Assembly: GCA_021292165.1 (NCBI GenBank)
Contig: CM037876.1
Location: forward strand, 116,503,379-116,567,378
DNA: 64,000 bases
Source of the DNA: Shinisaurus crocodilurus
Lineage: Eukaryota > Chordata > Lepidosauria > Squamata > Shinisauridae
Reading direction: 5' to 3'
A program made the translations under genes and the position numbers. Of the stretch, positions 33,161 through 43,254 are shown one piece after another. Position 1 is the stretch's first letter. Every line of letters starts with the position of its first letter. The notes beneath the pieces were generated by a model. That model searched no databases. It saw only the letters and a program-made list of their open reading frames with translations, and was not told the DNA's origin.

Positions 33161-33608
33161 CAGGACCTGTGCAGGGCAGTTTGGCGCCCTAGGCTGGCTT
33201 ATATTTAGCGCCCCCCCTCTCGTGTGGGGGGGGAGGGCTCCGGAGCAAAGCAGCCAGGAAATGCCTGCTTGCCCAGTGCCCCCCCTGCCCACCCCCCCGC
33301 CGGCCACCTCCTCCAGCAGCCGCTTTCCCCGCTGCCTACCGGTCGCCGCCGCCGCCGCGCGCGCTCCTGACCCGGCCTAGCTCCGGGCGGGCGCAGAGGA
33401 AAGCTGAGCGCGACCGCGAGCCCGCCCAGCGCCCGCAATCCCCCCCCGCACAGACCTGGTGGTTGCGGACCGGTGCCTTTGTCGGCGAGGCGGCCAGGCA
33501 GGGCAGGAGCGCGCCGGCGGCAAGGAAGGAGCGCAGCATTTCTGCGCCCTCTTCCGCCACGCGCCCTAGGCAGCCGCCTGGGTCTGCCTAGCAGTAGCGC
33601 CGACCCTG
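33161..33608. mobile_element. hAT element with CpG-rich cargo
   Basis: 448 bp flanked by a perfect 8-bp duplication, CACCAGCA (33153-33160 and 33609-33616). The left end is CAGGACCTGTGCAGGGC; the right end reverse complements to CAGGGTCGGCGC. Both subterminal regions carry GCGCCCTAGGC, as in the element at 34220. The interior (33290-33560) is extremely CpG-rich, unlike the element ends and the flanks. On the minus strand it contains a 28-codon frame from ATG 33539 with a signal-peptide-like hydrophobic start (MLRSFLAAGALLPCLAA). That frame ends exactly at a CAG/GTCTGTG donor-like site (33456/33455). Confidence 0.85.
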
Positions 33609-33699
33609 CACCAGCATGTGACTTGGCTGCCAGCCATAATGATGAAAGTGTCCACAGGACAGGTGTTATTACTCAAACACGTGGTCTACAGCTAATGTA

Positions 33700-34219
33700 G
33701 CTTCATGCTATTATGATATATAAGACCAGCAAATGCAGCCTGAGTGTGTGGGCGAGAGGTGGCAAGAGGTGCTGAAAGGGAGGAGAGAGAGAGAGAGATC
33801 CCAGAGCCGTCTGGCTGCCAGCCTGAAGAAGGACAAAGATCCAGCAGGAGCCCTGACACAGACAGAGGAGAGAGGCCTCAACGCTGAGTGACTGCAGGAT
33901 GGACACGACTGATACTGGAGGCAAAGCTTCTTAACTGGTCTGTTGGTGATATTGTGGTTGCTGTCTGTCCAAGGGGTGGGGCCCCCACCAGGGAACTTGG
34001 GACTGTTGTAACTTGTATACTAAAGATCTTAACTCACAACAAAGATGTTTGGCTTAATCCTCCTGGATTTATTATGGCATGAGAATCCATTAAAGAACCC
34101 CCACCAAACCCTTTGGGAAAACATTTGGCAAAACAGCTGGTTCCATAGATCATCCCCTTCTGGCATCAGTCAGTTTAGAAACAGGTAACCGTGGGGTACA
34201 TGTTGGAATGCCACAGCAT
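33700..34219. other. Unassigned segment, possible LTR-like tail
   Basis: A purine-rich stretch with GAGAGAGAGAGAGAGATCCC near 33784, and a later run GTAACTTGTATACTAAAGATC ... TTATTATGGCATGAG. It has an LTR-like feel but no ends or duplications were found. Confidence 0.25.
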
Positions 34220-34799
34220 CAGGGCTGGTGCAAGGCCGTTTGGTGCCCTAGGCAAGATCAGATATTTAGCGCCCCCCCTTCCCACTTGAGCCCTCCCTCC
34301 CTCCAGCCCTATGCCCATTAAAAGTCAATTGGCAAAACCTAAAAAGTTTATTATCATAAACATTGACAAACATACATAAAATACATGTTGACGTAGTACC
34401 AATTTGCTACATTTCTCGAAATCTATCAAGATATCCTCAGTTATCCCGTTGGATAAAGCGAAGATCCATTTTACAGATTTTCGCTTTCATATGAAGGTAC
34501 CAAAGGGGACTAGAAGGGGTGGGGGAACTTCCCCAAACAGTAGGCATTATCAGGGGCTGCGGGAGTGAATTGTCCACGAAAGGAATCACTTTAATATAAG
34601 TATGTGTCTTTTGGCGGGGTTTTGAAAATGGGGTATGGGGGGAAGACTGGCTTGAAACGAGTGTGGAGAAAACACTTTTATACTGGAAGTCTTTAGAGCG
34701 CAGGAACGAAGGAAAGCCCAGCTCCGAGCCCCTTTGCCCAGCCCCCAGCCTGTCTTTACAAAGCATCTGCTCCTCCTCCCGTCTCCCAACTCCGGAGCC

Positions 34800-35390
34800 T
34801 TTTGATTGGCTGAGGCGCTGACAGCAGGAGGAGCTCGAAGTAAGCGTGCAGCCCGCCCTCCTCTATAAGCCTCTTTGCAGCTTTCCCTCTCAACCTCTCT
34901 CCCTCTCTTGTTTTGCTGCGCCTCCCTGTAAAACTGAACAGTGAAAAGGAAAAAGAAAGAAAGAAAAAAATTGCAGTGGGGATCTGCTAAAACCGGCACA
35001 GAGAGATGTCATGTGAAAACGCACATGCTCTGCCATCCACACAGTACTCCGTTTTCTTTTCTTTCTGCTGCTCGATTTAAAAAAAAAGAGAAACTCCCCT
35101 CCACCCTCCCCTCTTATTTCTTCTCCCGCTCCGTCTCTTCCTGCTGCTGCTGCTGCCGCCACCGCTCCTCAGTTCAAGTGATCACAAAAGAAATCTTTGG
35201 GAGAGTCAGTTTGTGTGTTCCTTGGAAGCGAAGGCAGAGCGAGGAAGGCAGAGAGAGAGAGAGACACGCAGGGGGGAGAGGAAGAGGAGAGCAGCTAGCA
35301 ACGGGCAGTTCAAACAACCCAGAAAGACTTTAAAAAAAAAAAAAAAAGCTTTTCTTCCGTAGATATATGTGAAGTGTTTTCCGGAGGGAG
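34800..35390 (+). promoter_or_regulatory. Promoter-like and leader-like cargo inside hAT
   Basis: An inverted CCAAT box (GATTGGCTGAG, at 34804) lies about 55 bp upstream of TATAAGC (34864-34870), which matches canonical core promoter spacing on the plus strand. A long pyrimidine and purine-rich leader follows (CCTCTCTCCCTCTCTTG, GCTGCTGCTGCTGCCGCC, GCAGAGAGAGAGAGAGACAC) up to a poly-A run at about 35332-35347. No long coding frame was recognised. The source gene is unknown. Confidence 0.45.
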
Positions 35391-35451
35391 TTGGAGTTTC
35401 TGGCGCCCCCTTTAGCCCAGCGCCCTAGGCAGCCACCTAGTTGGCCTAATG

Positions 35452-35779
35452 CAGTGCTTCTCAAATAGTGGGGCGGGCCCCCCAGGGGGGGCGCGAGGCT
35501 CCGTAAAGGGGGGCTCGTTTGACCTCAGTTAAAAGTTTTTTTTAATATTGTGTTCCTTTAAATCCTGTGCTCCTTTAAATCTTTTCTGCTACAGTTAATA
35601 AAGCTATTCTTTGTTGTAAATTGATCCACATTTCTTTCTTTTTTTATTCTCTTATACGTTAATAAGGATACAGTGTTATGCAGAGGTGTACTTATAACAA
35701 TTTTATAGACAAATGATACTATTTACAATGTTTTCTTCTTCCTAGGGGGGGCATGACAGAAAATAATTGAGAAGCACTG
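35452..35779. mobile_element. hAT MITE nested in the larger hAT
   Basis: 328 bp with inverted ends CAGTGCTTCTCAAATAGTGG and, reverse complemented, CAGTGCTTCTCAATTATTTT. It has a perfect 8-bp duplication, GCCTAATG, at 35444-35451 and 35780-35787. G-rich subterminal stretches (CCCCCCAGGGGGGGCGCG and CCTAGGGGGGGCATG) mark a different hAT family from its host element. Confidence 0.93.
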
Positions 35780-35810
35780 GCCTAATGGTAGCACCGGCCC
35801 TGCACAGCAT

Positions 35811-36957
35811 CTTATCATAGTGCATAGCATGTCAACTCATTTGTCAAATCTGCCCATTGAAAGGGGAGAGAAAAGCACCACGTTCAAGTGATCATTTCAT
35901 TAACAACTCCTGTTTTCAGGCTGCAGTTGGCCCCAGAAGAGGACAAAAATTCAAAGCACCAAATATAGGTCATTCCTTCAGGGGAGGAGGAGGCGCGAGT
36001 TCAGCTGTGGTGTAGCTAGGAAATGCAACGGCAGCTTGGCACAGACATGCCATTGCCAGGCAGGCTCCTAGCACAGCGCCTCAATGTTATTTGTGTGGCA
36101 TCACGGGATTTAGTATGCACCACAGAGAGAAGAAATTAAAAGACAGGGCACAGAGTGGATTCCATAGACCCATCAACTTCTTCCATTATGCAGCCATGGG
36201 ATAAAACATGCAGCTTCCGATAAACAATGTGAGAAAAATGTAGCAAAACACAGGATTGTGAGGCATAACTCGAGCAAAGAAGAAAACACAAGTGCACAAA
36301 ACAACAAGATACAAAAATTGATCCCTTCCTTGTCTTTAATTTTCTGTTGCATTTTCAGACAAGACTGCAATCATGTGCCTAAAGCAGAAAAAACTCTCAA
36401 GGGGAAAAAATGCAGATTCAGTGGGAGAGACACATGATTAATGATAAGCAAAGTCCCAGTCTGTGAGAGCAGGCAGAGCAGTGACATGAACCTGGGGCTT
36501 TTCTTTGCAATTCAAAAACAGTCTAGCCAGAGCTTTTGGCTATTTAACATACTCTGGCCATCTCATAATAAAGCAGTCTGTTTGATGTTGTGTTCTGCTC
36601 TTGTGTATTATGTGCTGGGCAGATCTGCCAGGTCCTATTCTTTAGACTTCCTCCATTTCCCACCTCCAGATTCATTGTGTGTCAGTTCTGAGAGGTTCTG
36701 CACTGATTTTTGGGGTATTCAAATTGATTGAGGACTATGTGCTTGCATTTCTGCATCATCAACACATTTATAAGTCCGTACACACATTATTATGTATCCA
36801 GGGGCATATGTGTATATTTCAAAGCATATATTTGCAGTTATTCAGATCTCAGTAGATATATGTTCCCTCTCATGGATATTGATTTGACAGCCCTCAACTT
36901 GGAGGCAAAACATCCATTAAAATATGGGGACAGGTTCCCTACATCCCTAGAAATACT
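35811..36957. other. Intergenic, no gene recognised
   Basis: No exon or clear repeat. Short open frames on both strands lack recognisable domains. Confidence 0.5.
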
Positions 36958-37332
36958 GGATTTTGCACAATGGGTGGAATATAGCAATTGAAGGATATCA
37001 CTTGTCCAAAAAGAACAGAAGCCATGGAAATGGGAGAGGAGTTGCTCTGTGTCTTAGAAATGTACACACCTGCACAGAAATTCAAGAGAATGAACATGGT
37101 GGTGGCCCTGCTGAAAGCATCTGGATTAAAATAAATGGAGGAAGGAATAAAAACAATATTGTGGTTGAAGTCTACTACAGACCATCCAATCAAGGAGAAG
37201 ATGTGGCTTTCCAAAAGCAAATTGCAGATATGAGAAGCATAAAGTAATAGTAATGGGGGACTTGAATTACCCTGATATCTGTTGGGGGACAAACTCTGCC
37301 AAGCATGGTCTCTCCAGGAAAATCCTGACTTG
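36958..37332 (+). mobile_element. CR1 fragment, endonuclease region
   Basis: The plus-strand frame reads WNIAIEGYHLSKKNRS, GRGVALCLRNVHTCTEIQE, IWIKINGGRNKNNIVVEVYY and RPSNQGED, then after a stop MGDLNYPDICWGTNSAKHG. This is the CR1 EEP endonuclease with a TAA and amino-acid decay. Confidence 0.88.
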
Positions 37333-37336
37333 CAGT

Positions 37337-37503
37337 GACTTCTGGGTTCCCGGAGGTATGCTTTTTATGTAGAAAATGGCATACGGTAAGTTATGTTAAA
37401 AACGGCCGCAGCGATTTGCACAAGTTCCGCAAATTGCGGCCACTTTTAATGTATCTTACGCCATTTTCTATGTAAAAAGTGTGCTGCTGGGAACCGAGAA
37501 GTC
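37337..37503. mobile_element. Foldback MITE with 4-bp target duplication
   Basis: Almost the whole 167 bp is one imperfect palindrome. The left arm GACTTCTGGGTTCCC ... TTTTTATGTAGAAAATGGC faces the right arm GCCATTTTCTATGTAAAAAG ... GGGAACCGAGAAGTC. The centre has GCGATTTGC and GCAAATTGC. It is flanked by CAGT on both sides (37333-37336 and 37504-37507). It was not assigned to a known superfamily. Confidence 0.85.
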
Positions 37504-37570
37504 CAGTTAGCACCTCGGCTGGTGCTCGCTTTCAGCCTGGCTTGGCAGGTGTGGTGGCAGCGCTCGCTGA

Positions 37571-37887
37571 GTGCTCAGTGAGTTGGGTGGTAGTTCCTCA
37601 TGGACCTTTGGCCTGATTGGAGTCCACCAGAAGAAGAGCCTTCAGTGTGGCAGCTCCATTTCAGTGGAACCCCCTGCCTCTGGAGGTCAGGCAGGCTCCG
37701 TCATTGTGCTGATTTCAGTGCCTGCTGAAGACCTCCTTGTTCTGGGAAGCCTTCTCTGCTCTTCAGCCACCAATGTAATGGTACTTTGTTTTCAATGTAT
37801 TGATTTTGTTTGTTTTATCTGCTTTTATCTTTTTATTGTTCACCGCTCCAGAATCTACTTAGATGTGGAGTGGTATACAAATACTGT

Positions 37888-37888
<1 letters not shown>
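37571..37888 (+). mobile_element. L2-type LINE 3' end
   Basis: A decayed C-terminus with GAACCCCCTGCCTCTGGAGG (WNPLPLE), CTGAAGACCTCCTTGTTCTG (LKTSLF) and a 3' UTR with GTTCACCGCTCCAGAATC and GTGGTATACAAATACTGTAA. The (CAT)n microsatellite at 37889-37950 continues its tail. Confidence 0.75.
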
Positions 37889-37932
<44 letters not shown>

Positions 37933-37950
37933 ATCATCATCATCATCATC
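37889..37950. repeat. (CAT)n microsatellite
   Basis: About 20 CAT units with one CAATCAT interruption. On the plus strand it gives a run of His codons in a spurious frame. Confidence 0.9.
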
Positions 37951-38065
37951 AATACCTGAGAAGATTCTAGTGCAGATTATAAAGTGCCTGATCTGTAGGC
38001 ATCTTGACACTAATGCAGTGATCACTGGAAGCCAGCATGGACTTGTCAAAACCAGGAGCTGTCTA
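37951..38065 (+). mobile_element. CR1 fragment, reverse transcriptase
   Basis: IPEKILVQIIKCLICRHLD, then TNAVITGSQHGLVKTRSC matches the CR1 reverse transcriptase. It probably belonged with the fragment at 36958-37332, with the middle replaced by the foldback and L2 insertions and a deletion. Confidence 0.85.
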
Positions 38066-38892
38066 TAAAGAACTGCACTGAAAGGAAAACATTGAAGGGA
38101 AAAGTCCATATAAATATGGAGCCAAACAGAAAACTTTGCTTTGAGACTCACTGAAGTGTGCAAGGTTCCACCCTGTGAGAAACATCCACTGCCTTTGTCA
38201 ATCAGAGCCCACCTTGATCACCACTGGTTTTATGGCTCTGCATTCTTCTAAAGGTGATTGTATAAAAGGGAAATCAGTAGACCTTAAACTCTGGGTCAGC
38301 TTGTTGATAAAAGAAGCAGAGTCCATTTGGAAAGTTGCAAGGGCTCTTCACTGAAGGGACAGACATCATGCTTTTGTTGTGACAGTGCTGTGGCTGACAC
38401 TTGTCCCATCTCAGCCACCACTGAATACATGAGCTGAAACTAATGTCTTCAAAAGAAGAAGAAACAACAGAAACATTTCAAAAGGTAAGATCTTCTCCAA
38501 AGAGAAGCACTGAGATAGTGAAAGAAGCACAGAAAAATGGTTGCTTTGTCACTCATGAGAGAAGTGCAACTTGGTAATATTTAACTAATATTAATATTTA
38601 ACTGGGTGAGCTAGAGAGAAACCGTTTGGATTAGTGCTCACGTATAATAAGTGTTTTATAAGAAAAGTATGAGAAAAAATTGGGCTCCATTTGTGACAAA
38701 AATTATTCTAAAACTGCTGGTTTACCACCAGTTCTGTTAATTTGATTAATTCCTGTCATAAATGTTGATACTAAATAGCTATTGCCAAAGTGACTATTAG
38801 ATTTAGTTATAATTAATTGTCTGTGTAACTATGGGAAGAGTTTTGCACTTCAAAGCCACAAGTACTGAAAGGTTTTGTTATCTACAGATAAC
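38066..38892. other. Intergenic, no feature recognised
   Basis: AT-rich sequence with no supported feature. Confidence 0.5.
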
Positions 38893-39412
38893 AAAATGGT
38901 AATGCATCCTAGAGTAATAAAGGAACTGGCAGAAGAACTCTCAGAACCACTGTCTATTATCATAGAGAAATCATGGAGGACAGGTGACGTGCCAGGCGAC
39001 TGGAGGAGGGCTAATGTTGTTCCCATCTTCAAAAAGGGCAAGAAGAAGGAACCTGGTAATTACAGAGGGGAGATATGATAGTGTTCTTCAAGTACTTGAA
39101 AGGTTGTCACATAGAGGAGGGCCAGGATCTCTTCTCTACTATCCCAGAGTGCAGGACATGGAATATTGGGCTCAAGTTACAGGAACCCAGATTCCAGCTG
39201 AACATCAGGAAAAACTTCCTGACTGTTAGAGAAATACGACAATGGAATCAACTACCTAGGGAGGTGGTGTGCTCTCCCACTCTGGAGGCATTCAAGGTGC
39301 AGCAGGACAGCCATCTGTCAGGGATGCTTTGACTTGGGTTCCTGCATTGAGCAGGGGGTTGGGCTCGATGGCCTTTTAGGCCCCTTCCAACTGTACTATT
39401 CTATTATCCTAT
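38893..39412 (+). mobile_element. CR1 fragment with internal deletion
   Basis: A reverse transcriptase block (MHPRVIKELAEELSEPL, DWRRANVVPIFKKGKKKEPG) jumps at about 39066 straight to the far C-terminal end ([34 protein letters not shown]) and the 3' tail with GGGCTCGATGGCC. The roughly 1 kb between these blocks in an intact CR1 is missing. Confidence 0.9.
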
Positions 39413-39658
39413 AATACAATCAGGAGCATACTTGCCAAATATAGTATTTTTTGAAGGTTCAGCAGCAGTGCAACAGGAGAAACAGGCTGCAGTACATTTT
39501 TACCAAGAACTCAGTTTAACTGCCTGATTGTTGAAAGATCCAAATCTGAATTACTAGAGTGAAATGCAGTTTACTTTTCTTCATCTGCCAGAAAAGAACT
39601 TAGAAATATATATCAAAAGTAATATAAACCAAAATACCTGAAGGCATACATTAGGGGG

Positions 39659-39712
<54 letters not shown>

Positions 39713-40304
39713 AATGGTTTATCCATATTATTTGTACAACAGTGTGACCCATGATAGCTTCTTATAGTCCTCAACTATCACATCTAAGTGAGAATATCAT
39801 GTAATTTTATGCCAGTTAACTACATTAACTTTACATGACTATCAATAGGAGTGCAGAGAGTTTGTTCTTGTGTGTTCCTCGTCCATAAGATTCTACTTGC
39901 CAAATCTATGGGGTTACTAAGGGGAAGCTCCCTAGGCCGACACATGATCAGAGGTCCTTGCTGTCGTTTCACATTCTGGGGTTGAGACCAATGTTAGAAA
40001 TAGCTTCCAGATCTAAAAGTGAGAACTGGCAGAAACTGAGCCTTGTACTCTATGCTCAAAGGCATTCTGTCCTTTGTTTGTTATTGCTTCATAAGTTCCA
40101 GACTGAGTCCTGGAATTTAATAGAAAAGAATAGGCCAAGGCCCAGACTAAGTCCTAGACTCCACAGCACCAGCTCACCCCAGAATAATTAATTGTCAAAT
40201 GCATTAGTAAAGCTAATGCACAGAATTTCTTTTCTAAACAGACAATAGTTTCTACCTCCGGAGAATAAAAAAAAAAGTTGACACGTGAGTCAGAGTGATT
40301 ACGA
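39413..40304. other. Intergenic with (ATT)n
   Basis: A (ATT)n microsatellite of about 16 units lies at 39661-39709. Nothing else was recognised. Confidence 0.5.
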
Positions 40305-40541
40305 AGTAGTGTGGTGTAGTGGTGAGAGTGTTGGACTGGGACTCGGGAGATCTGGGTTCTGGTCTCCGCTCAGCCATGAAACTCACTGGGTGACTTTGGG
40401 CCAGTCACTGACTCTCAGCCTAACCTACCTCACAGGGTTGTTAGAGGATAAAATGGAGAGGAGGAGGAGGATTATGTAAGCCGCCTTGGGTTCCTTGTAG
40501 GAAAAAAGGTGGGGTATAAATATAATAAATAAATAAAGAGT
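40305..40541 (+). repeat. Sauria SINE, plus strand
   Basis: A full-length copy from AGTGTGGTGTAGTGGTGAGAG through GGGTGACTTTGGGCCAGTCAC and GGATTATGTAAGCCGCCTTG to AAAAAAGGTGGGGTATAAAT and (AAAT)n. Confidence 0.92.
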
Positions 40542-40693
40542 AAAAAAATTATTTTGAACTTTTAAAAAATGTCATATATACTCTGATTTCCTCAAATAAT
40601 TTTTACTTTTTGAACATTATAGTTCCCCACCTGGGGTTCATCCTCGCACGAGTACCATCAAATCATGTCCTTTCTCCCCCTGCTTCTTTCCAG

Positions 40694-40870
40694 GATACGG
40701 CCCAAAGAAGAGTGCAGAACAAGGAAGCTACTACCTGCTCAGATGTCCACTGCCCAAAAGACTCTTACGTTTTTAAAGTAGTTCTTCTGGATAGTACCTC
40801 TGTAGGGAAGTCATGCTTAGCCTACTGCTACGTGAAAAAAGACTTCTGGGACAGCTACTTATAGTGGGCT
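40694..40870 (+). pseudogene. RAB17: RAB17 P-loop exon, decayed
   Basis: An exon with a strong acceptor (CCCCCTGCTTCTTTCCAG, AG at 40692-40693) and donor (GTAAGTG at 40871). It encodes YVFKVVLLDSTSVGKSCLAY then CYVKKDF, resembling the GTP-binding P-loop segment of the small GTPase RAB17 (VFKLVLLGSGSVGKSS...YVKNDF in human, from memory). The exon ends GTG GGC T, as expected for V-G-C. RAB17 works in apical recycling and transcytosis in epithelia. Signs of decay: the first P-loop Gly is Asp. One nucleotide is missing between VFK and VG, which creates TAG after DSYL. The only nearby ATG (40743) is out of frame. The other G-domain exons (none with WDTAGQE) were not found between here and PRLH. 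Convergent orientation with PRLH matches human order. It could still be a divergent gene with sequence errors. Confidence 0.72.
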
Positions 40871-42149
40871 GTAAGTGAATGAAACATACAGAGAGGGCCT
40901 AAGACAGGTTGAAGGCCCAATGCAGGGCCCAATGCAAGCAATAAATGTTTGGCCTTGGCACTCACAGCTTCAGTGGTATTATTCTATCTGATTGTCTCCA
41001 TGGCAACCATACACAAATTCAGCCCAGGGGACTAAGCACTATCTCTGCTGTTAAAATTGTAGTGACAGAGTGACACCCAGTGATAGGACCAATACAGTGC
41101 ACAACTTGAACATAAATCAGTCGGTGGCTGGGAGTGACACATGGCCATTTGCATGTGCCCATTCCTGAGCTGTTGAAGTGTAGCCGCTGGGCAGTTGAAG
41201 GATGAGACTAGAGCACTGAAGATGCTTTTAGTGTACTTACATGCCAGTGGCACAAATGGAGAGAGAGATGCTCCATGCCCCTTCCCTGCAGTCCACAGCC
41301 AATTGCTGGGAATAACGGAAATGGACAAGAGCTGAATGTGGCGGAGATCTCAGGCTAGGCTTGGGGTAAAGAAAGGGAAAACATGTAGGGCCTCACAGTT
41401 GGAAGACATGCAAGGGTGCAATGGAAACTAGAACAGGCCTTTAAGGAGGGAGACTTAATGTATGATGAGGCTTACTGGCAAGAATGGAAAGCAGCAATGC
41501 CTGGGGCAGTGTGTAGACATACTGGGAAGGCCAAAGCAATGCTGGGTTTGATGCAGACAGACATTGATTTCAGCTTCCTGCACCTTGGGCATGTAGGCTG
41601 TGGAAGGCAGGCTCAGAGATGCCCTAGTACCAGCAGGTTGAAGTGCAGCGTTAAGTGCTCCAGTCCAGTGTGCATTGCACATTGTTTATCACTTTAAAAG
41701 AAGGGAATGTCTGGGTTTAGTACGGGCACTGTATCAAATATGTCTGAGCTGGCACACTGGAGTTTTGTGTTTTGAGTAGGAGAAAGATTAATATAGAACA
41801 TTACTTAAACTGCTTTGTGGGCCCAGAGGTTGCTTGAAGTGCAAAGAAGTTGTATTAGTTTATCATAATTTGCATACAAGAGGGGGGGAAATAGATCTGA
41901 AGAAAAGAGCATAATGCCTTTGTTTTTAGATGATACACACATGGTTGGAGCCGGTATCATGCTAGAAGAGGCATTCCCAATTATCTGAAGGGAATGCCCC
42001 TTTGAAGATGGTGCTTCCCATTTGCAGTTTGTATAATTACTAATGTTAAAAAAGAAAATATATTTAAATATTCAAACTGATTAATTGGGGCACCTCTTCA
42101 GTTAATCAAAATGTTTTAATTTATTAATTGACTAAACAGTTCAGTCATA
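40871..42149. other. No further RAB17 exon seen
   Basis: I looked for the WDTAGQE, NKTD and ETSA motif exons on the plus strand and saw none. Open frames at 41416-41697 and 41032-41328 have no recognisable domain. Confidence 0.5.
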
Positions 42150-42392
42150 ATAATACTTAATATTTATAGAGAGCTACCAAGGCTTCAAGGTACTTCACAT
42201 ACATCATCATGTTGCAATTCTCACAGCAACCCTGTAAAGTGTCAATAGTATTAGCCTCAAGTAGCAGATGTGGGGCTGAGGCTGAGAAAGACTAGCTTGC
42301 CTAAGGCCACCCAGTAAGCTTATGGCAGATGAGAGATTTGAGCCAGAGATTTCCTAATTTATAGCTCAGTTTCCTAGCCACTATGATATGCC
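42150..42392 (-). repeat. MIR-like ancient SINE, minus strand
   Basis: The reverse complement follows the MIR pattern. On the plus strand one sees ATTTATAGAGAGCTACCAAG, TCTCACAGCAACCCTGTAAA, GCTTGCCTAAGGCCACCCAG, TGGCAGATGAGAGATTTGAG and CCTAGCCACTATGATATGCC. Confidence 0.75.
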
Positions 42393-42454
42393 AATGGGTT
42401 TCCCCAACCATGGCATAAAATATTTCCAAAATGAACCTTCCTGACTGTAGTATC

Positions 42455-43156
42455 AACAATACTACAAGTGAGAAGGATCTTGGAATTGTTGTAGATCACA
42501 AATTGAATATGAGCCAGCAATGTGATGTGGCTGCAAAGAAGGCAAATGCTATTTTGGGCTACATTAATAGAAGTATAGCTTCCAAATAGCGGGAAGTGAT
42601 AATCCCCCTTTACTCAGCACTGGTTAGGCCTCATCTTGAGTGCTGCATCCAGTTCTGGGCACCACACTTTAGGAAGGATGTAGACAAACTGGAGAAGGTT
42701 CAGAGGAGGGCAACAAAGATGATAAAGGGACTGGAAACAAGGCACTATGAGGAGAGACTGAAAGAATTGGGCATGTTTAGCCTTCAGAAGAAGAGACTGT
42801 GGGGAGATATGATCGCACTCTTCCAGTACTTGAAGGGTTGTCACACAGAGGAGGGCCAGGATCTCTTCCCGATCATCCCAATTTGCAGGACACGGAATAA
42901 TGGGCTCAAGTTACAGGAACCCAGATTCCACCTGAACATCAGGAAAAAATTCCTGACTGTCAGAGCAATAAGACAATGGAACCAACTACCTAGGGAGGTG
43001 GTGGGCTCTCCCACTCTGGAGGCATTCAAGGTGCAGCTGGACGGCCATCTGTTGGGGATGCTTTCACCTGGATTCCTGCATTGAGCAGGGGGTTGGACTC
43101 GATGGCCTTGTAGGCCCCTTCCAACTCTATTTTTTTTTATGATTCTATGATTCTAC
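42455..43156 (+). mobile_element. CR1 3' third
   Basis: From the DLGIVVDHKLNMSQQCD block through [20 protein letters not shown], a 162-codon open stretch, to the 3' UTR with GGTTGGACTCGATGGCCTTG and GATTCTATGATTCTA. A TAG replaces one codon near 42590. It is 5'-truncated. Confidence 0.92.
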
Positions 43157-43254
43157 TGTTGCAATAAGGAACAGTGGATGGATGAAGACAAAAATCTAAT
43201 CTCTGGTGTGCCTACCTACAGCTTCTAGTGGAGAGAGAGATAGGCCTGCCCAGG

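Larger units (their letters stand above)
34220..35802. mobile_element. Large non-autonomous hAT with promoter-like cargo
   Basis: 1583 bp flanked by a perfect 8-bp duplication, CACAGCAT (34212-34219 and 35803-35810). The left end is CAGGGCTGGTGCAAGGCC; the right end reverse complements to CAGGGCCGGTGCTACC. Subterminal GTGCCCTAGGC and GCGCCCTAGGCAGCC tie it to the element at 33161. It contains a nested hAT (35452-35779). The interior from about 34600 to 35390 looks like a host promoter and 5' leader: see the separate entry. No transposase frame was seen. Confidence 0.9.

Noticed and set aside
34437..35333. Several 90-137-codon frames inside the large hAT
   Set aside because: They overlap on both strands, are low-complexity and show no transposase or other domain; the cargo is better described as promoter and leader-like.
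41416..41697. Possible further RAB17 exon
   Set aside because: The frame lacks any G-domain motif and has no matching splice sites.
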